Source: Thermococcus cleftensis
GTDB lineage: Archaea > Methanobacteriota_B > Thermococci > Thermococcales > Thermococcaceae
DNA: 64,000 bases
Direction of reading: 5' to 3'
Assembly (NCBI RefSeq): GCF_000265525.1
Contig: NC_018015.1
Coordinates: 904,322 to 968,321, forward strand
How positions within the stretch are numbered: the first letter of the stretch is position 1; every line of letters starts with the position of its first letter. Position numbers and translations under genes: made by a program. Of this stretch, positions 27,150 through 36,419 are shown one piece after another. The notes beneath the pieces are model-generated. The model was given only the letters and a program-made list of their open reading frames with translations. It was not told the origin of the DNA and made no database searches.

Positions 27150-27707
27150 TTAAAGGGAGACGAGGCGTATGAGGCGTATTATGTCCTTAACCTCCAGCAG
27201 ACCGTGAACCCTGTTGTCCTCATCGACGACGGGAAGGTGATGCTTTCCGGTCTCAATCATTATTCTTATCGCTTGTCCAAGGTCGTCGTCGATTCCAACC
27301 GTTATGGGCCTGGTGACCATTATGTCCTCAACCCTCGTCGCCCTAGTGACGGAGTACCTCTTCAGCAGGCCGAAGCCCACTATGGAGTGCCTCCGGGGAA
27401 CGTCGAAGAGGTGGAGTATGTCCTTCATCGTGACGAATCCGACGAGCTTTCCCTCGGAATCAACGACGATGGCGGAGCTTTCCTCCTCGCCCATGCTCTC
27501 GATGAGGGTCGCGAGGGAATCGTGGGGGTGGACGACGAGGTAGTCCCTGTCCATGACCAGCCTCACCGGGACCTTGGAGACGTATCTAATGTTGTGGCTG
27601 AGCTCCTCCTTGCGCTGGAGCTGGAGGAGCCGTCTCTTGCTGTGGATTATCCGTATCTTCTTGGCCTTTGTGGCCTTGACGCTTTCCACAGTGTCCACGA
27701 GTTCCAT
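27150..27707 (-). CDS. CBS-pair protein, putative antiporter regulator
   Basis: 185 residues from ATG 27707 (a GTG at 27716 is also possible). A basic N-terminus of ~45 residues precedes two CBS domains (about 50-115 and 125-183; VHPHDSLATLIESMGEEES and DNRVHGLLEVKDIIRLI). CBS pairs bind adenosyl ligands and control partner proteins. First gene of an operon with the antiporter, so a link between energy charge and ion exchange is inferred. A TATA-like CATTTAAAC lies at about 27741-27750. Confidence 0.82.
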   Translation of the reverse strand: MELVDTVESVKATKAKKIRIIHSKRRLLQLQRKEELSHNIRYVSKVPVRLVMDRDYLVVHPHDSLATLIESMGEEESSAIVVDSEGKLVGFVTMKDILHLFDVPRRHSIVGFGLLKRYSVTRATRVEDIMVTRPITVGIDDDLGQAIRIMIETGKHHLPVVDEDNRVHGLLEVKDIIRLIRLVSL

Positions 27708-27864
27708 GCACCCCACTGGAAACCCTAATACCCAAAAGTGTTTAAATGTTTCGGGAATATTTTGAGCTATTTATGTCTATTTTGGGAACTTAATTCGGAA
27801 GAATTAACCAAAAATTTGCCAAAAACTTTTTAAGGCGGGAGCCATAGAACTCGGCAAGGGAAAT

Positions 27865-29328
27865 ATGGTTTCTGGAAACGAAAGCGGAAAGGCCTACGAC
27901 GTCGTAATTATCGGGGCCGGGCCGGCCGGCCTCTTCGCGGCCTACGAGCTCGCCGAAAAGAGCGACCTGAAGGTTCTCGTAATAGACGAGGGCGGTGACG
28001 TGAACCAGCGCGTCTGTCCGATGTTCGAGCTCGGCTACTGCATCGAGTGCAGGCCCTGCCACATAATGAGCGGTGTCGGCGGGGCAGGCGGCTTAAGCGA
28101 CGGCACTATAAACCTCCGCCCGGACATTGGAGGCGATTTAAGCGAGCTCACCAACGACGAGAACTACGCCTGGCAGCTCGTCTGGGAGGTTGACCGGATC
28201 TTCCTGAGGCACAAAGCCCCGAGGAACCTCTTCAAGGGGAAGCAGGAGCAGGTGAAGTACTGGGAGCAGAGGGCGGCACAGGCGGGGGTCAAGTTCATTC
28301 CGATAATCCAGAGACACATTGGCTCGGACAGGACGCCCGAGGTGATAGCGGACATAAAGAGGCACCTCGAGGGCAAAGGCGTCGAGTTCCTCCTCTGGAC
28401 GAAGGCGCTGGAATTCGGGAAGGGCTGGGTGAAGGTGAAACGTGGAAAGGACGTCTTCGAGATTAAAGCTCGCTACATCATCGTCGCCCCCGGCCGCGGA
28501 GGGGCGGACTGGTTCCACGAGGTAGCTCAAAAAATAGGGCTCAAAGCCAGGCACGGGCCGATTGACGTTGGCGTCCGCGTCGAGGTTCCCGCCATAGTGA
28601 TGGAGCCGATAACGAGCATAAACCACGACCCCAAGTTCCACATCTACACAGACACCTACGACGACTTCGTGAGGACCTTCTGCACCAACCCGAACGGCTT
28701 CGTCGTTGAGGAGCGCTACGACGGCTACGTCGGGGTGAACGGCCACTCCATGCACGAGAAGAAGAGCAACAACACCAACTTCGCCTTCCTCAGCAGGATT
28801 GAGCTGACGGAGCCGGTGGAAGATACAACGGCCTACGGGAAGAGCATAGCCCAGCTGGCAACGACGATAGGAGGGGGCAAGCCCCTAATCCAGCGCCTCG
28901 GGGACCTTAGGAGGGGCAGGAGGAGCACCTGGGCGCGCATAAAGAGAAGCGACGTCGAGCCGACGCTCAGGAACGTTACCCCTGGAGACATAGCGATGGC
29001 GCTACCGCATCGCGTCGTGACCAACATCATCGAAGGTCTAGAGAAGCTCGACCGCGTTCTTCCGGGCGTTGCGAGCGACCACACCCTTCTCTACGCCCCG
29101 GAGATCAAGTACTACGCAATGAGGGTCGAGGTCGATGAGAACCTGGAGACGAGCATAGAGGGGATTTTCGCCGCTGGAGATGGTGCTGGGCTGAGCAGGG
29201 ACATAGTGAACGCGGCCGCCACCGGATTGCTCGCCGCTAGGGGGATACTTAAGAAGGAGGGCCTTTTCACGGAGAAGGACTTCAGGAAACCGGGGAACTG
29301 GAAGAACAAAATAGAGGAAATGGAATAG
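27865..29328 (+). CDS. FAD-dependent oxidoreductase (COG2509-like)
   Basis: 487 residues. The Rossmann FAD motif GAGPAGLFAAYEL is near residues 16-30, a Cys-rich segment CPMFELGYCIECRPC follows, and the C-terminal FAD signature is GIFAAGDGAGLSRDI. The family is annotated as an uncharacterised FAD-dependent dehydrogenase. The CxxC-type cysteines might act in redox or metal binding. A CTTTTTAAGG TATA element sits about 35 nt upstream of the ATG. Confidence 0.85.
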   Translation: MVSGNESGKAYDVVIIGAGPAGLFAAYELAEKSDLKVLVIDEGGDVNQRVCPMFELGYCIECRPCHIMSGVGGAGGLSDGTINLRPDIGGDLSELTNDENYAWQLVWEVDRIFLRHKAPRNLFKGKQEQVKYWEQRAAQAGVKFIPIIQRHIGSDRTPEVIADIKRHLEGKGVEFLLWTKALEFGKGWVKVKRGKDVFEIKARYIIVAPGRGGADWFHEVAQKIGLKARHGPIDVGVRVEVPAIVMEPITSINHDPKFHIYTDTYDDFVRTFCTNPNGFVVEERYDGYVGVNGHSMHEKKSNNTNFAFLSRIELTEPVEDTTAYGKSIAQLATTIGGGKPLIQRLGDLRRGRRSTWARIKRSDVEPTLRNVTPGDIAMALPHRVVTNIIEGLEKLDRVLPGVASDHTLLYAPEIKYYAMRVEVDENLETSIEGIFAAGDGAGLSRDIVNAAATGLLAARGILKKEGLFTEKDFRKPGNWKNKIEEME

Positions 29329-29330
29329 TT

Positions 29331-31157
29331 TCAGCCCGCAACCTCCATGACCAAAAGCAACTCCGGAACCTCAAATGAATCCCCCGTGTGGTCTCTAACC
29401 GTTATTTCCCCGTATTTTCCGATTTTTAGGTAGTAGTGATCGCACTGACTCAGGATTTCACGCCACTCGCCCCCATCGAAATCAGGCCCAGGCCATAGGT
29501 AGCGGACGAGCTTCCCGGCCATCAGGGAGGTGTAGTAGAACCCAATGAGGGGGTGGCGCGAGGAGAGCACCCAGCCCTTCTCGAAACCACCCGGAAGGTA
29601 GCCGTTGGCGTAGTCGCCGGTGGCCAGCAGGGCCCCGAAGTCCTTCTCCGCGAGGTCCCTCAACCTCTCATCTTTCGTGTACCCTGGGTACTTCTCAACG
29701 AGCAGTTTCTCGACGAGGGTCCCAAGGCTCCCGATGTCCCCCTCTCCAGGTGCTCTGGCCATTGCCTTGAGGCGCTCGGCCCTCCAGGTCCAGTTTCTAA
29801 CCACGACCTCGCCACGCTCATCGAGCGAAACCCTGTAAACGGTCACGTTCTCTATCTCGCCCATGCCCGTGTATATCGAGTACCAGTAGTAGTTTCCGAG
29901 GGGAACTGGCGGAAGTCGCTGGTCGAGGACGAGGTAGGTGCCGTTGACCTTGATGGCAACCGTCGCGTGCCCGGTGCTCCTGTTCCAGTAGTCGATGCTC
30001 AGAACGTAGACTGGACTAACGTTGGCCTCGAGGAGGAGGCCCGACGTCAGGAGGGCATAATCGGTGCAGATTCCGCTTTTCAGGCGGTAAGCCGTGTCGT
30101 TGATGGCCTGGACGCGGGTGAGGTTGAGGTACAGCCACTTTTCGGTTTCGTTCAGGCTCTCCCACCGGACCACGCTTTCCTCAACGAACTCGGCCTTGGT
30201 ATGGTTGTAGGTTATTGTAGCGTTTATCCACTCAAGGATTGCCCACGCCCGGTCAAGAACCGAGCCGCTGGAGAGGTTCCTGGCTATACCGGAGATTTGC
30301 TGCCTCATAATCCTGCTGAGACCTGCCTTGAGAGTTTCCTCATCGAGCCCGTATCTCCAGTCCAGAGCGGGATCGGTCCCGATTTCAACCTCATAGCCGT
30401 CGGACAGGTAATCCTCATCGGTGTCGGGGCTGATGGGGTCGAGGCCGTGCTGGGCCTCGTAACCGTCAAGAAGGGTATCGTTGTCGGAGTCCTCCTCCCA
30501 CGGGTTCGTTCCGTAGGCAAGCTCCGAGTAATCGTCAAGTCCGTCATCATCGCTGTCCTGCCTGAGCGGGTCGGTGTGATATGTGAAAATTTCCCCGTAG
30601 TCACCCAATCCATCTCCGTCGGTATCGGCCGAGAGGGGGCTGGTGGTGTAGTTTGAAAGCTCGCTGGGATCACTCAGGCCATCGCCGTCGGAGTCTGCAC
30701 TCAGGGGATCTGTCCCATACCGAAGAACCTCGTCACCGTCCCCGATGCCATCGCCGTCAGTGTCCTTCGACAGGGGATTGCTGCCGTAAGTATGGACTTC
30801 GGATCCATCACTCAGGCCGTCTCCGTCGGTGTCTTTCATACGGGGAGAGGTGTTGTAGACGTTCACTTCGAAACCATCGCTGAGACCATCGTCGTCAGTG
30901 TCCTTGAGTGTCGGATCAATGCCGTGTTCCAGTTCAAACCCATCGCTGAGACCGTCCCCGTCGGTGTCCTTATTGTTGGGGTTCGTCCCGTATTTACCCT
31001 CCTCCGAGTCGGGTATTCCATCACCATCGCTATCAGCGACGCCGCTGCCCGTGACGGTTGGAGTGAGCGAAGTCTGCCCACCTCCAATGCACCCCGCGGA
31101 GAACACGGAGACCACGAGCAGTGAAACCACGAGGAACACCAGCCCAATCCTGCGCAC
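29331..31157 (-). CDS. Lipoprotein with calcium repeats and transglutaminase-like domain
   Basis: 608 residues. Lipobox SAGC with Cys23. Residues 41-262 hold ten repeats of the form D-x-D-x-D-G, spaced about 22-23 residues, the thrombospondin type 3 calcium-binding pattern, likely a stiff stalk. A transglutaminase-like domain follows with Cys364 (SGICTDYA), His397 (TGHATVA) and Asp412 (YLVLDQRLPP), the full triad. In archaea such domains usually act as thiol proteases or peptide-modifying enzymes rather than crosslinkers. Its stop is 2 bp from the convergent flavoprotein stop. Confidence 0.85.
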   Translation of the reverse strand: MRRIGLVFLVVSLLVVSVFSAGCIGGGQTSLTPTVTGSGVADSDGDGIPDSEEGKYGTNPNNKDTDGDGLSDGFELEHGIDPTLKDTDDDGLSDGFEVNVYNTSPRMKDTDGDGLSDGSEVHTYGSNPLSKDTDGDGIGDGDEVLRYGTDPLSADSDGDGLSDPSELSNYTTSPLSADTDGDGLGDYGEIFTYHTDPLRQDSDDDGLDDYSELAYGTNPWEEDSDNDTLLDGYEAQHGLDPISPDTDEDYLSDGYEVEIGTDPALDWRYGLDEETLKAGLSRIMRQQISGIARNLSSGSVLDRAWAILEWINATITYNHTKAEFVEESVVRWESLNETEKWLYLNLTRVQAINDTAYRLKSGICTDYALLTSGLLLEANVSPVYVLSIDYWNRSTGHATVAIKVNGTYLVLDQRLPPVPLGNYYWYSIYTGMGEIENVTVYRVSLDERGEVVVRNWTWRAERLKAMARAPGEGDIGSLGTLVEKLLVEKYPGYTKDERLRDLAEKDFGALLATGDYANGYLPGGFEKGWVLSSRHPLIGFYYTSLMAGKLVRYLWPGPDFDGGEWREILSQCDHYYLKIGKYGEITVRDHTGDSFEVPELLLVMEVAG

Positions 31158-31222
31158 GGAACCTCACCAGAACACGGGGCGCAAGAAGGACTCTTAAGGT
31201 TTTATCTCATCACATGATACTT

Positions 31223-31237
31223 TCTCACCATGTGAGA
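31223..31237. promoter_or_regulatory. Perfect 15-bp inverted repeat in a divergent promoter region
   Basis: TCTCAC-CAT-GTGAGA lies between the divergent lipoprotein gene (start 31157) and the gene at 31288, upstream of a TATA-like TTAAAGG. It is a candidate operator that could serve either gene. Confidence 0.4.
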
Positions 31238-31287
31238 TTAAAGGAAAATTTCTAAGATCCCGCGATACAATTTTGATGGGTGGTCGT

Positions 31288-31815
31288 ATGGAAGCGCTCG
31301 CAATGGTGATAGGCTCGGCGGTTGCGTACCTCGTTCTCTCAGGGAGGAGGGAAAAGGAATGGGAGGAGGAGCTTGAGCTCAGCAGGGGGCTCAACATCAT
31401 AAGAGCCTTCAAGGACCCGGACTATAACATAACCCCCAAGAACCGGCAGAACACCAAGGTCGCCGTTAAGCACGCCGTTAAAATAGACAAACGCGCCCTC
31501 CTGGAGGGCATGCCAAAGAGTGCGACGGTGATTATCGTGGACAGTGCGGGAAGGGCCTACGCAGGCAAGTTCGGAGGAATTGAATATGAAAGGAGAGGCC
31601 TGATCCTCAAGAGGGACGTCCCAAAGGTTAAGATAAGAACCGCAAAGCAGGGCCGACCAGTTGTGAGGGAGTACGATGAGATCCGAGAGGTATACGTCAA
31701 GCTGATGAAGAGCACCGAGGGGATAATAGACGAATGGAGGAGGGACAAGTTCTACTACGCCGCAATCGTGGCAAAAAAGAAGGGTGTGTATCCATTTAAA
31801 GTACGGAGAGGATAA
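31288..31815 (+). CDS. Membrane-anchored DUF2101-like archaeal protein
   Basis: 175 residues. One short hydrophobic N-terminal helix (AMVIGSAVAYLVLSG) is followed by a charged cytoplasmic-type domain with beta strands (SATVIIVDSAGRAYAG). Family assignment is a guess; no catalytic motif is seen. ATG 31288 follows GGTGGTCGT; alternative starts lie at 31276 and 31273. It precedes ttuA by 41 bp and may be co-transcribed. Confidence 0.55.
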   Translation: MEALAMVIGSAVAYLVLSGRREKEWEEELELSRGLNIIRAFKDPDYNITPKNRQNTKVAVKHAVKIDKRALLEGMPKSATVIIVDSAGRAYAGKFGGIEYERRGLILKRDVPKVKIRTAKQGRPVVREYDEIREVYVKLMKSTEGIIDEWRRDKFYYAAIVAKKKGVYPFKVRRG

Positions 31816-31856
31816 CGTTAAAAGCCCCCGACATCTTCTATTTTCGGTGAGATAAA

Positions 31857-32780
31857 ATGCCGATGAGGTGCAAGTTCTGCGAGAGGAGCGCGTTCATCAA
31901 GCTCCACTATCCCAAGATGTACCTCTGCGAGGAGCACTTCACGGAGTACTTCGAGAGGAAGGTGAAGAGGACGATAGAGCGCTACAAGATGCTCAGGCCG
32001 GACGAGAGGGTCCTGGTCGTCGTCAGCGGGGGCAAGGACTCGGCCGTTACCGCTCACGTCCTCAAGAAGCTCGGCTACGACATCGAGTGCCTCCACATAA
32101 ACCTCGGCATCGGCGAGTATTCCGAGAAGAGCGAGGAGTACGCAAAGAGACAGTGCGAGGCTCTGGGCGTTCCTCTCCACGTCGTCCGCGTCAAAGAGCT
32201 CCTCGGGAAGGGCATCGGGGAAGTGAGGACGCGCAGACCGACCTGCTCCTACTGCGGGCTGACGAAGAGGTACATCTTCAACAAGTTCGCCTACGACAAC
32301 GGCTTCGACGCTGTAGCTACCGGCCACAACCTCGACGACGAGGCGAGCTTCATATTCTCGAACCTCATGCACTGGAACACGCAGTATCTAGCGAAGCAGG
32401 GGCCGGTGACGCCGGGCGAGTTCAACGGCAAGCTCGTGAAGAAGGTGAAGCCCCTCTACGAGCTGACCGAGAGGGAAGTGGTGGCTTATGCCCTCGCCAA
32501 CGGCATAGAGTACCACATCGAGGAGTGCCCGCACGCGGTCGGAGCGACGACGATAGAGTACAAGGAAATCCTGAACGAGATGGAGGAGAAGAGGCCCGGA
32601 ACGAAGATGAACTTCGTCAAGGGCTACCTGAGGAAAAAGCATCTCTTCGAGGCCGAGCTGGAAAGGGCGGAGCTTAGGGAGTGCAGGGTCTGCGGCATGC
32701 CATCGAGCGGAGAGGTTTGCTCCTTCTGCAGGTTCTGGAGGCTTGAGGAGCCATTGGAGCTCATGATAAAGCAAAGATGA
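31857..32780 (+). CDS. ttuA: tRNA 2-thiouridine synthesis enzyme TtuA
   Basis: 307 residues. PP-loop ATPase that adenylates U54 (or U34 in Ncs6 relatives) before sulfur transfer. N-terminal zinc site CKFC...CEEH, PP-loop SGGKDS at 57-62, Fe-S ligands Cys130 and Cys133 (PTCSYCG) plus Cys224 (EECPH), and a C-terminal zinc finger CRVCG...CSFC. The layout matches the Pyrococcus TtuA type; thiolation at T-loop position 54 fits a hyperthermophile. GGTGA precedes ATG 31857. Confidence 0.9.
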   Translation: MPMRCKFCERSAFIKLHYPKMYLCEEHFTEYFERKVKRTIERYKMLRPDERVLVVVSGGKDSAVTAHVLKKLGYDIECLHINLGIGEYSEKSEEYAKRQCEALGVPLHVVRVKELLGKGIGEVRTRRPTCSYCGLTKRYIFNKFAYDNGFDAVATGHNLDDEASFIFSNLMHWNTQYLAKQGPVTPGEFNGKLVKKVKPLYELTEREVVAYALANGIEYHIEECPHAVGATTIEYKEILNEMEEKRPGTKMNFVKGYLRKKHLFEAELERAELRECRVCGMPSSGEVCSFCRFWRLEEPLELMIKQR

Positions 32781-32836
32781 ATTGGACAAAGAAAAAACTT
32801 AAGTCTTTCTAATCCCATAATGTTTTGGGGATCCCC

Positions 32837-35779
32837 ATGAGAAAAGTCGCAACGGTTGTTGTTCTAGTAGTAATACTAACGTCCCTAGTGGGAATCTGGA
32901 TAAGCTACGGAAGAAGTTCGCCACAAACAGTAAAACAGCACCCTCCCATCGAGGCAACCCTCCCCCAAAAGAACACCGATGGGGAACCTTTTGAAATTAT
33001 AAAGCCAGAGCACTCAGCGATACCCCAACCGGCTTCATACCCTCAGGCCACTGTTCCAACGGCTCCATCTCCAAAGTCACCAAGCGTAAAACCCGTTAAG
33101 GTGTCGCTTCCACCAATCACTCCGGCCACAACACCCTCAGAGAAGAAAGGCGGGAAGCACGATCCCAGCATCGTCCAAAAGCTACGGGAGTCTGACTTCA
33201 TTCCAGAAGGCCAACAGGTAAAATCCAATCCAAAGGGAGTCCGCGTTCTGATATACATTGACCCGGATTACTTCAAAGGCAAAAGCTTCAAAGAAGCCAT
33301 ACGATCCGCCAAGGCCCTTCTAGAGCAGAAGGGCGTGATCGTTCTGGACGCTGGTGCTAATCCTATAGTGGCAGTGGTTCCCGACGAGAGAACACTCACA
33401 GCAGCTGAGAGCCTGACATTCGTGGCCTACGTAAGGGACGGTGAAATCCCTTTAGCACAACCAACGGCAGGTAGCGTGCTCAGTCAGGGTGTCTACAACA
33501 TTTCAGCCCACTATGCCTGGAGCAAGGGTTACAACGGTAGCGGGGTAAGGGTTGGAGTGCTTGACATACCCAGTGGGGTAGGGGGGTTCTCCAACTACCA
33601 GAACCTAATACAGGCCGGTGAGCTACCACAGAACACGCAGCTGTACGCTGACTACGGCACCGGAAGCGGGGTTCACGGGAGCGCGTGCGCGGAGATAATA
33701 TACGACGTGGCCCCGGGAATAGATGGAATGTACCTGGGGGTCTATTCAACCACGGAGGAGATGTACAACGTTACCAAATGGTTTGCGGACAACGGGGTTA
33801 AGGTGGTATCCCACTCGATAAGCAACTACGGCTGGGGGCCGAGTCAGTTCGACACGGACAACGATGGAATTCCGGAGTTCTGGGACGTTTATCGGGTAAT
33901 CAACCACACCCTTGAGAACGGTATCGTCTGGGTAAACGCTGCTGGAAATGGCAGAGACAAGCACTGGGAAGGTGACTGGAAGGACGCCGATGGAGACGGC
34001 TACCTGGACATCTATGGCACGGCGAGCGATTCTTCCAGCGTTGAACTCGATAGGGAGGCCATACAGGTGGTACTCAACAGCGGTGTTTCCAGAACATTCC
34101 AGGCCTGGATACGGTGGACCGACTATCCGTATCCAGCCCGTGGGCCAACGAACGATTTTGACGCCTATCTCCTTTGTGATAACGGGAGTGCATGGGAAAC
34201 TGTGGCCAGTTCTGAAGACCTCCAAAACGGCGCCTTTGGACAGGAGCCCTTGGAATACATTTACTTCGACCTCGCCAGCAAGGGCTGGGACGACGGCGAA
34301 AACCATCACTGCATGTTGGTCGTTACTAAAAACAATGCGCCAGATGCCAATTCAATGCACTTCGACATTTGGTGGACCAAAGTGGCGGGTTACTGGTATC
34401 GCGATGACGGCACCTACAGAGCTGTAGTGGAGGAAGGCAGCGTGAGCCCACCCGGCGACCACCCCGGTGTTCTCACCGTCGGTGCGGTGAACTGGAAAGA
34501 TGTTTCAACGCCTGAAAACTTCAGCGCGATGGGACCGGCGTACAACCCCTACCTGCAGACGGGTTACTGGCTCAAGCCCAACGTTGTTGCCCCGGACGGT
34601 GTCGCAACCTATAGCTTAGGGTCATTTTCCGGAACCTCCGCAGCCGCCCCCCACGTTGCCGGCGTGGTGGCGGACGTGCTGAGCGCGAGATCAACGATAA
34701 CACCAGATACCATGATCTGGATCATAGAGAAAACCTCAAAGGACATAAACGCCACGGGGGCCGACTACTACACGGGTTACGGTCTGGTGAACGCGAGCGA
34801 CGCAACGCCCCAGAGGGTTGGCTGGACGTATCCGACCCCCGAGAGGGACTCGATAGTGGACGTGCAGGAGGTCACCCTCAACGTCACGACATGGTACAAG
34901 CAGCTCAACCAGAGCAACCTGACCCTCGATGGGACGACATACCGGATGACGGGTAGCTCGAACCTGAAATCCTGGTGGACTTCATTGAGCGACCTTCCCG
35001 AGGGTGAGCACGTCTACAACGCCACGACCCTCGACAGGTTCAAGGTATGGACCGTGCAAACGTACAGCAGGAGGTTCTACGTGAACCTTGGAACCAAGAA
35101 CCCCACCGAAGGAATAGACGGGGACGCGGTCACGGGGCCTGGAGGAGCCTGGGCCAACGACGAGACGATAGCGCCCGACAGCTCAGGTATAGTCGATGGA
35201 ACCTTCGTCTGGAAGGACGCCAACGACGCCTACACGTCCCCCTGCACTGGAAGAACATACAACATCACAGAGGTCCAGTTGAGGGCCGACGGGGACCACA
35301 TCTACGTCCTCGTCAAGTTCAAGGACACGCTGCCAATAGGAACCAACCCCGCTCCCCTCGTCGGAGTAGGCTTCGATACAGATAACGACGGAAACCTCGA
35401 CTACAGGGCCTACGCATTCCTCAACAAGCCCGGCGTCAGCGATGGAAACGCAGAATTCCTCGACGTCTACGACTCCAGCTGGAACAACGTCGCTAACGGC
35501 GACCCGTCCCACACGGTGTTCGTGGCCCTCAACAACGTCGTTGAGATGCAGATCCCCCTGGGAGTGATAGGTAGTCCCAGCGGAACCATAGGAATATCCG
35601 CCTGGGTGTACGAGGGTCTCGGGGCGGAGAGGATCTGTTACGGCAGTGACTCGATGACTGACAACGGAAACACCCTGACGACGGTGGACCTTGCACAGGT
35701 GCCCTTCTCCCCCAATATTTCGTTGCTTGTACTGGCAACCCTGGGGATCGTGGCGTATCTCAGAAAACAGCAAAACTGA
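32837..35779 (+). CDS. Secreted subtilisin-like serine protease with C-terminal modules and anchor
   Basis: 980 residues. Signal or anchor helix at 5-23, a Pro-rich linker (60-105), an inhibitor-like propeptide (about 130-210), then the S8 domain with Asp243 (VGVLDIPSG), His280 (GSGVHGSA), Asn371 and Ser601 (SGTSAAAPHVAG). The His-Ser gap holds a ~170-residue insert (375-545). After the protease come a beta module (670-740) and a DOMON/CBM9-like module (745-950) resembling one in the protein at 38514, then a membrane helix near 957-975. ATG 32837 is chosen over TTG 32825 because GGGGAT lies between them. Likely a wall-bound extracellular protease. Confidence 0.88.
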   Translation: MRKVATVVVLVVILTSLVGIWISYGRSSPQTVKQHPPIEATLPQKNTDGEPFEIIKPEHSAIPQPASYPQATVPTAPSPKSPSVKPVKVSLPPITPATTPSEKKGGKHDPSIVQKLRESDFIPEGQQVKSNPKGVRVLIYIDPDYFKGKSFKEAIRSAKALLEQKGVIVLDAGANPIVAVVPDERTLTAAESLTFVAYVRDGEIPLAQPTAGSVLSQGVYNISAHYAWSKGYNGSGVRVGVLDIPSGVGGFSNYQNLIQAGELPQNTQLYADYGTGSGVHGSACAEIIYDVAPGIDGMYLGVYSTTEEMYNVTKWFADNGVKVVSHSISNYGWGPSQFDTDNDGIPEFWDVYRVINHTLENGIVWVNAAGNGRDKHWEGDWKDADGDGYLDIYGTASDSSSVELDREAIQVVLNSGVSRTFQAWIRWTDYPYPARGPTNDFDAYLLCDNGSAWETVASSEDLQNGAFGQEPLEYIYFDLASKGWDDGENHHCMLVVTKNNAPDANSMHFDIWWTKVAGYWYRDDGTYRAVVEEGSVSPPGDHPGVLTVGAVNWKDVSTPENFSAMGPAYNPYLQTGYWLKPNVVAPDGVATYSLGSFSGTSAAAPHVAGVVADVLSARSTITPDTMIWIIEKTSKDINATGADYYTGYGLVNASDATPQRVGWTYPTPERDSIVDVQEVTLNVTTWYKQLNQSNLTLDGTTYRMTGSSNLKSWWTSLSDLPEGEHVYNATTLDRFKVWTVQTYSRRFYVNLGTKNPTEGIDGDAVTGPGGAWANDETIAPDSSGIVDGTFVWKDANDAYTSPCTGRTYNITEVQLRADGDHIYVLVKFKDTLPIGTNPAPLVGVGFDTDNDGNLDYRAYAFLNKPGVSDGNAEFLDVYDSSWNNVANGDPSHTVFVALNNVVEMQIPLGVIGSPSGTIGISAWVYEGLGAERICYGSDSMTDNGNTLTTVDLAQVPFSPNISLLVLATLGIVAYLRKQQN

Positions 35780-35794
35780 TGGGTGAACGTCTAA

Positions 35795-35809
35795 TTTTTC
35801 CACTTTTTT
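35795..35809 (+). terminator. Double T-run after the protease gene
   Basis: T5 at 35795-35799 and T6 at 35804-35809 follow the stop at 35779. The second run also forms a TATA-like CTTTTTTA in front of the weak sRNA candidate. Confidence 0.35.
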
Positions 35810-35829
35810 AACTGCTACTAACAAGACTT

Positions 35830-35871
35830 CGGGCCCTGAGCTGTGATGATGGCCACCCTAGCTGAGGCCCA
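35830..35871 (+). ncRNA. Weak candidate box C/D-type RNA
   Basis: CTGA (35836-35839), spacer GCT, GTGATGA (35843-35849), a 12-nt guide TGGCCACCCTAG, then CTGA (35862-35865): a perfect D'-C'-D set. A recognisable C box 12 nt before the first CTGA is absent. GGGCC (35831-35835) could pair with GGCCC (35866-35870). A TATA-like element at 35803-35810 is at suitable distance. It overlaps the 3' end of the gene at 35858 in antisense. Either a single-guide mini-RNA, a decayed sRNA or chance. Confidence 0.3.
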
Positions 35872-36346
35872 CGTGGTTTCTGGCTTTTTTCCTTATCCTG
35901 TAAACCTCAGGTATCGCGTGGTAGCCGTAGATGACCATCACCCTGCCGATGACTATGAAGAGGATACCAATGTAGATCAGCAGCAGAGGGATACCGAGGA
36001 GCATAAGACCGTATCCCCAGATTATTGCAGGAACCCCCGAGGCTTCGTAGAGGTAGTAGTTGGCGAGAACGTCGAAGACCGAACCAATGGCCAAGAGAAG
36101 CAGGCCAAACCGTGGAAAGCCCCCCAGAATCACGGCGCCCCCAGCCAGGGCGAAGATTATTGAAAAGACCACGAACCTGAATATCCTCGAATCGCCGAAG
36201 ACATCTGCAAAGCCGCTCATTCCCAGAGCGTAGGCACCAAGTCCGAATAGAGAGATCAAAAAGCCCAGGAAGCCACCGAGCAGGCCAGAGAGTATGAGGA
36301 CCACCTGGCCAATAACAGCGTTTCTCGAGGCGTCCTCGATCACCAC
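35858..36346 (-). CDS. DUF996-like membrane protein
   Basis: 162 residues with four to five helices rich in Gly (SGLLGGFLGFLISLFGLGAYALG), suggestive of archaeal DUF996 proteins, whose function is unknown. Two consecutive GTG codons (36346 and 36343) follow a GGGGGG tract; either may be the start. The gene lies alone between protease and glucanotransferase. Confidence 0.55.
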   Translation of the reverse strand: MVIEDASRNAVIGQVVLILSGLLGGFLGFLISLFGLGAYALGMSGFADVFGDSRIFRFVVFSIIFALAGGAVILGGFPRFGLLLLAIGSVFDVLANYYLYEASGVPAIIWGYGLMLLGIPLLLIYIGILFIVIGRVMVIYGYHAIPEVYRIRKKARNHVGLS

Positions 36347-36419
36347 AACCCCCCAACTTAGACTCGTAAAAAGGGTTTAAAAAAATTTTGGAATCGGGGA
36401 AAATTTGAAAGTGGAAAAC

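Noticed and set aside
31206-31212. GTGATGA on the minus strand as a C box of another sRNA
   Set aside because: No CTGA or variant D box follows at 10-14 nt, and no partner C'/D' set exists.
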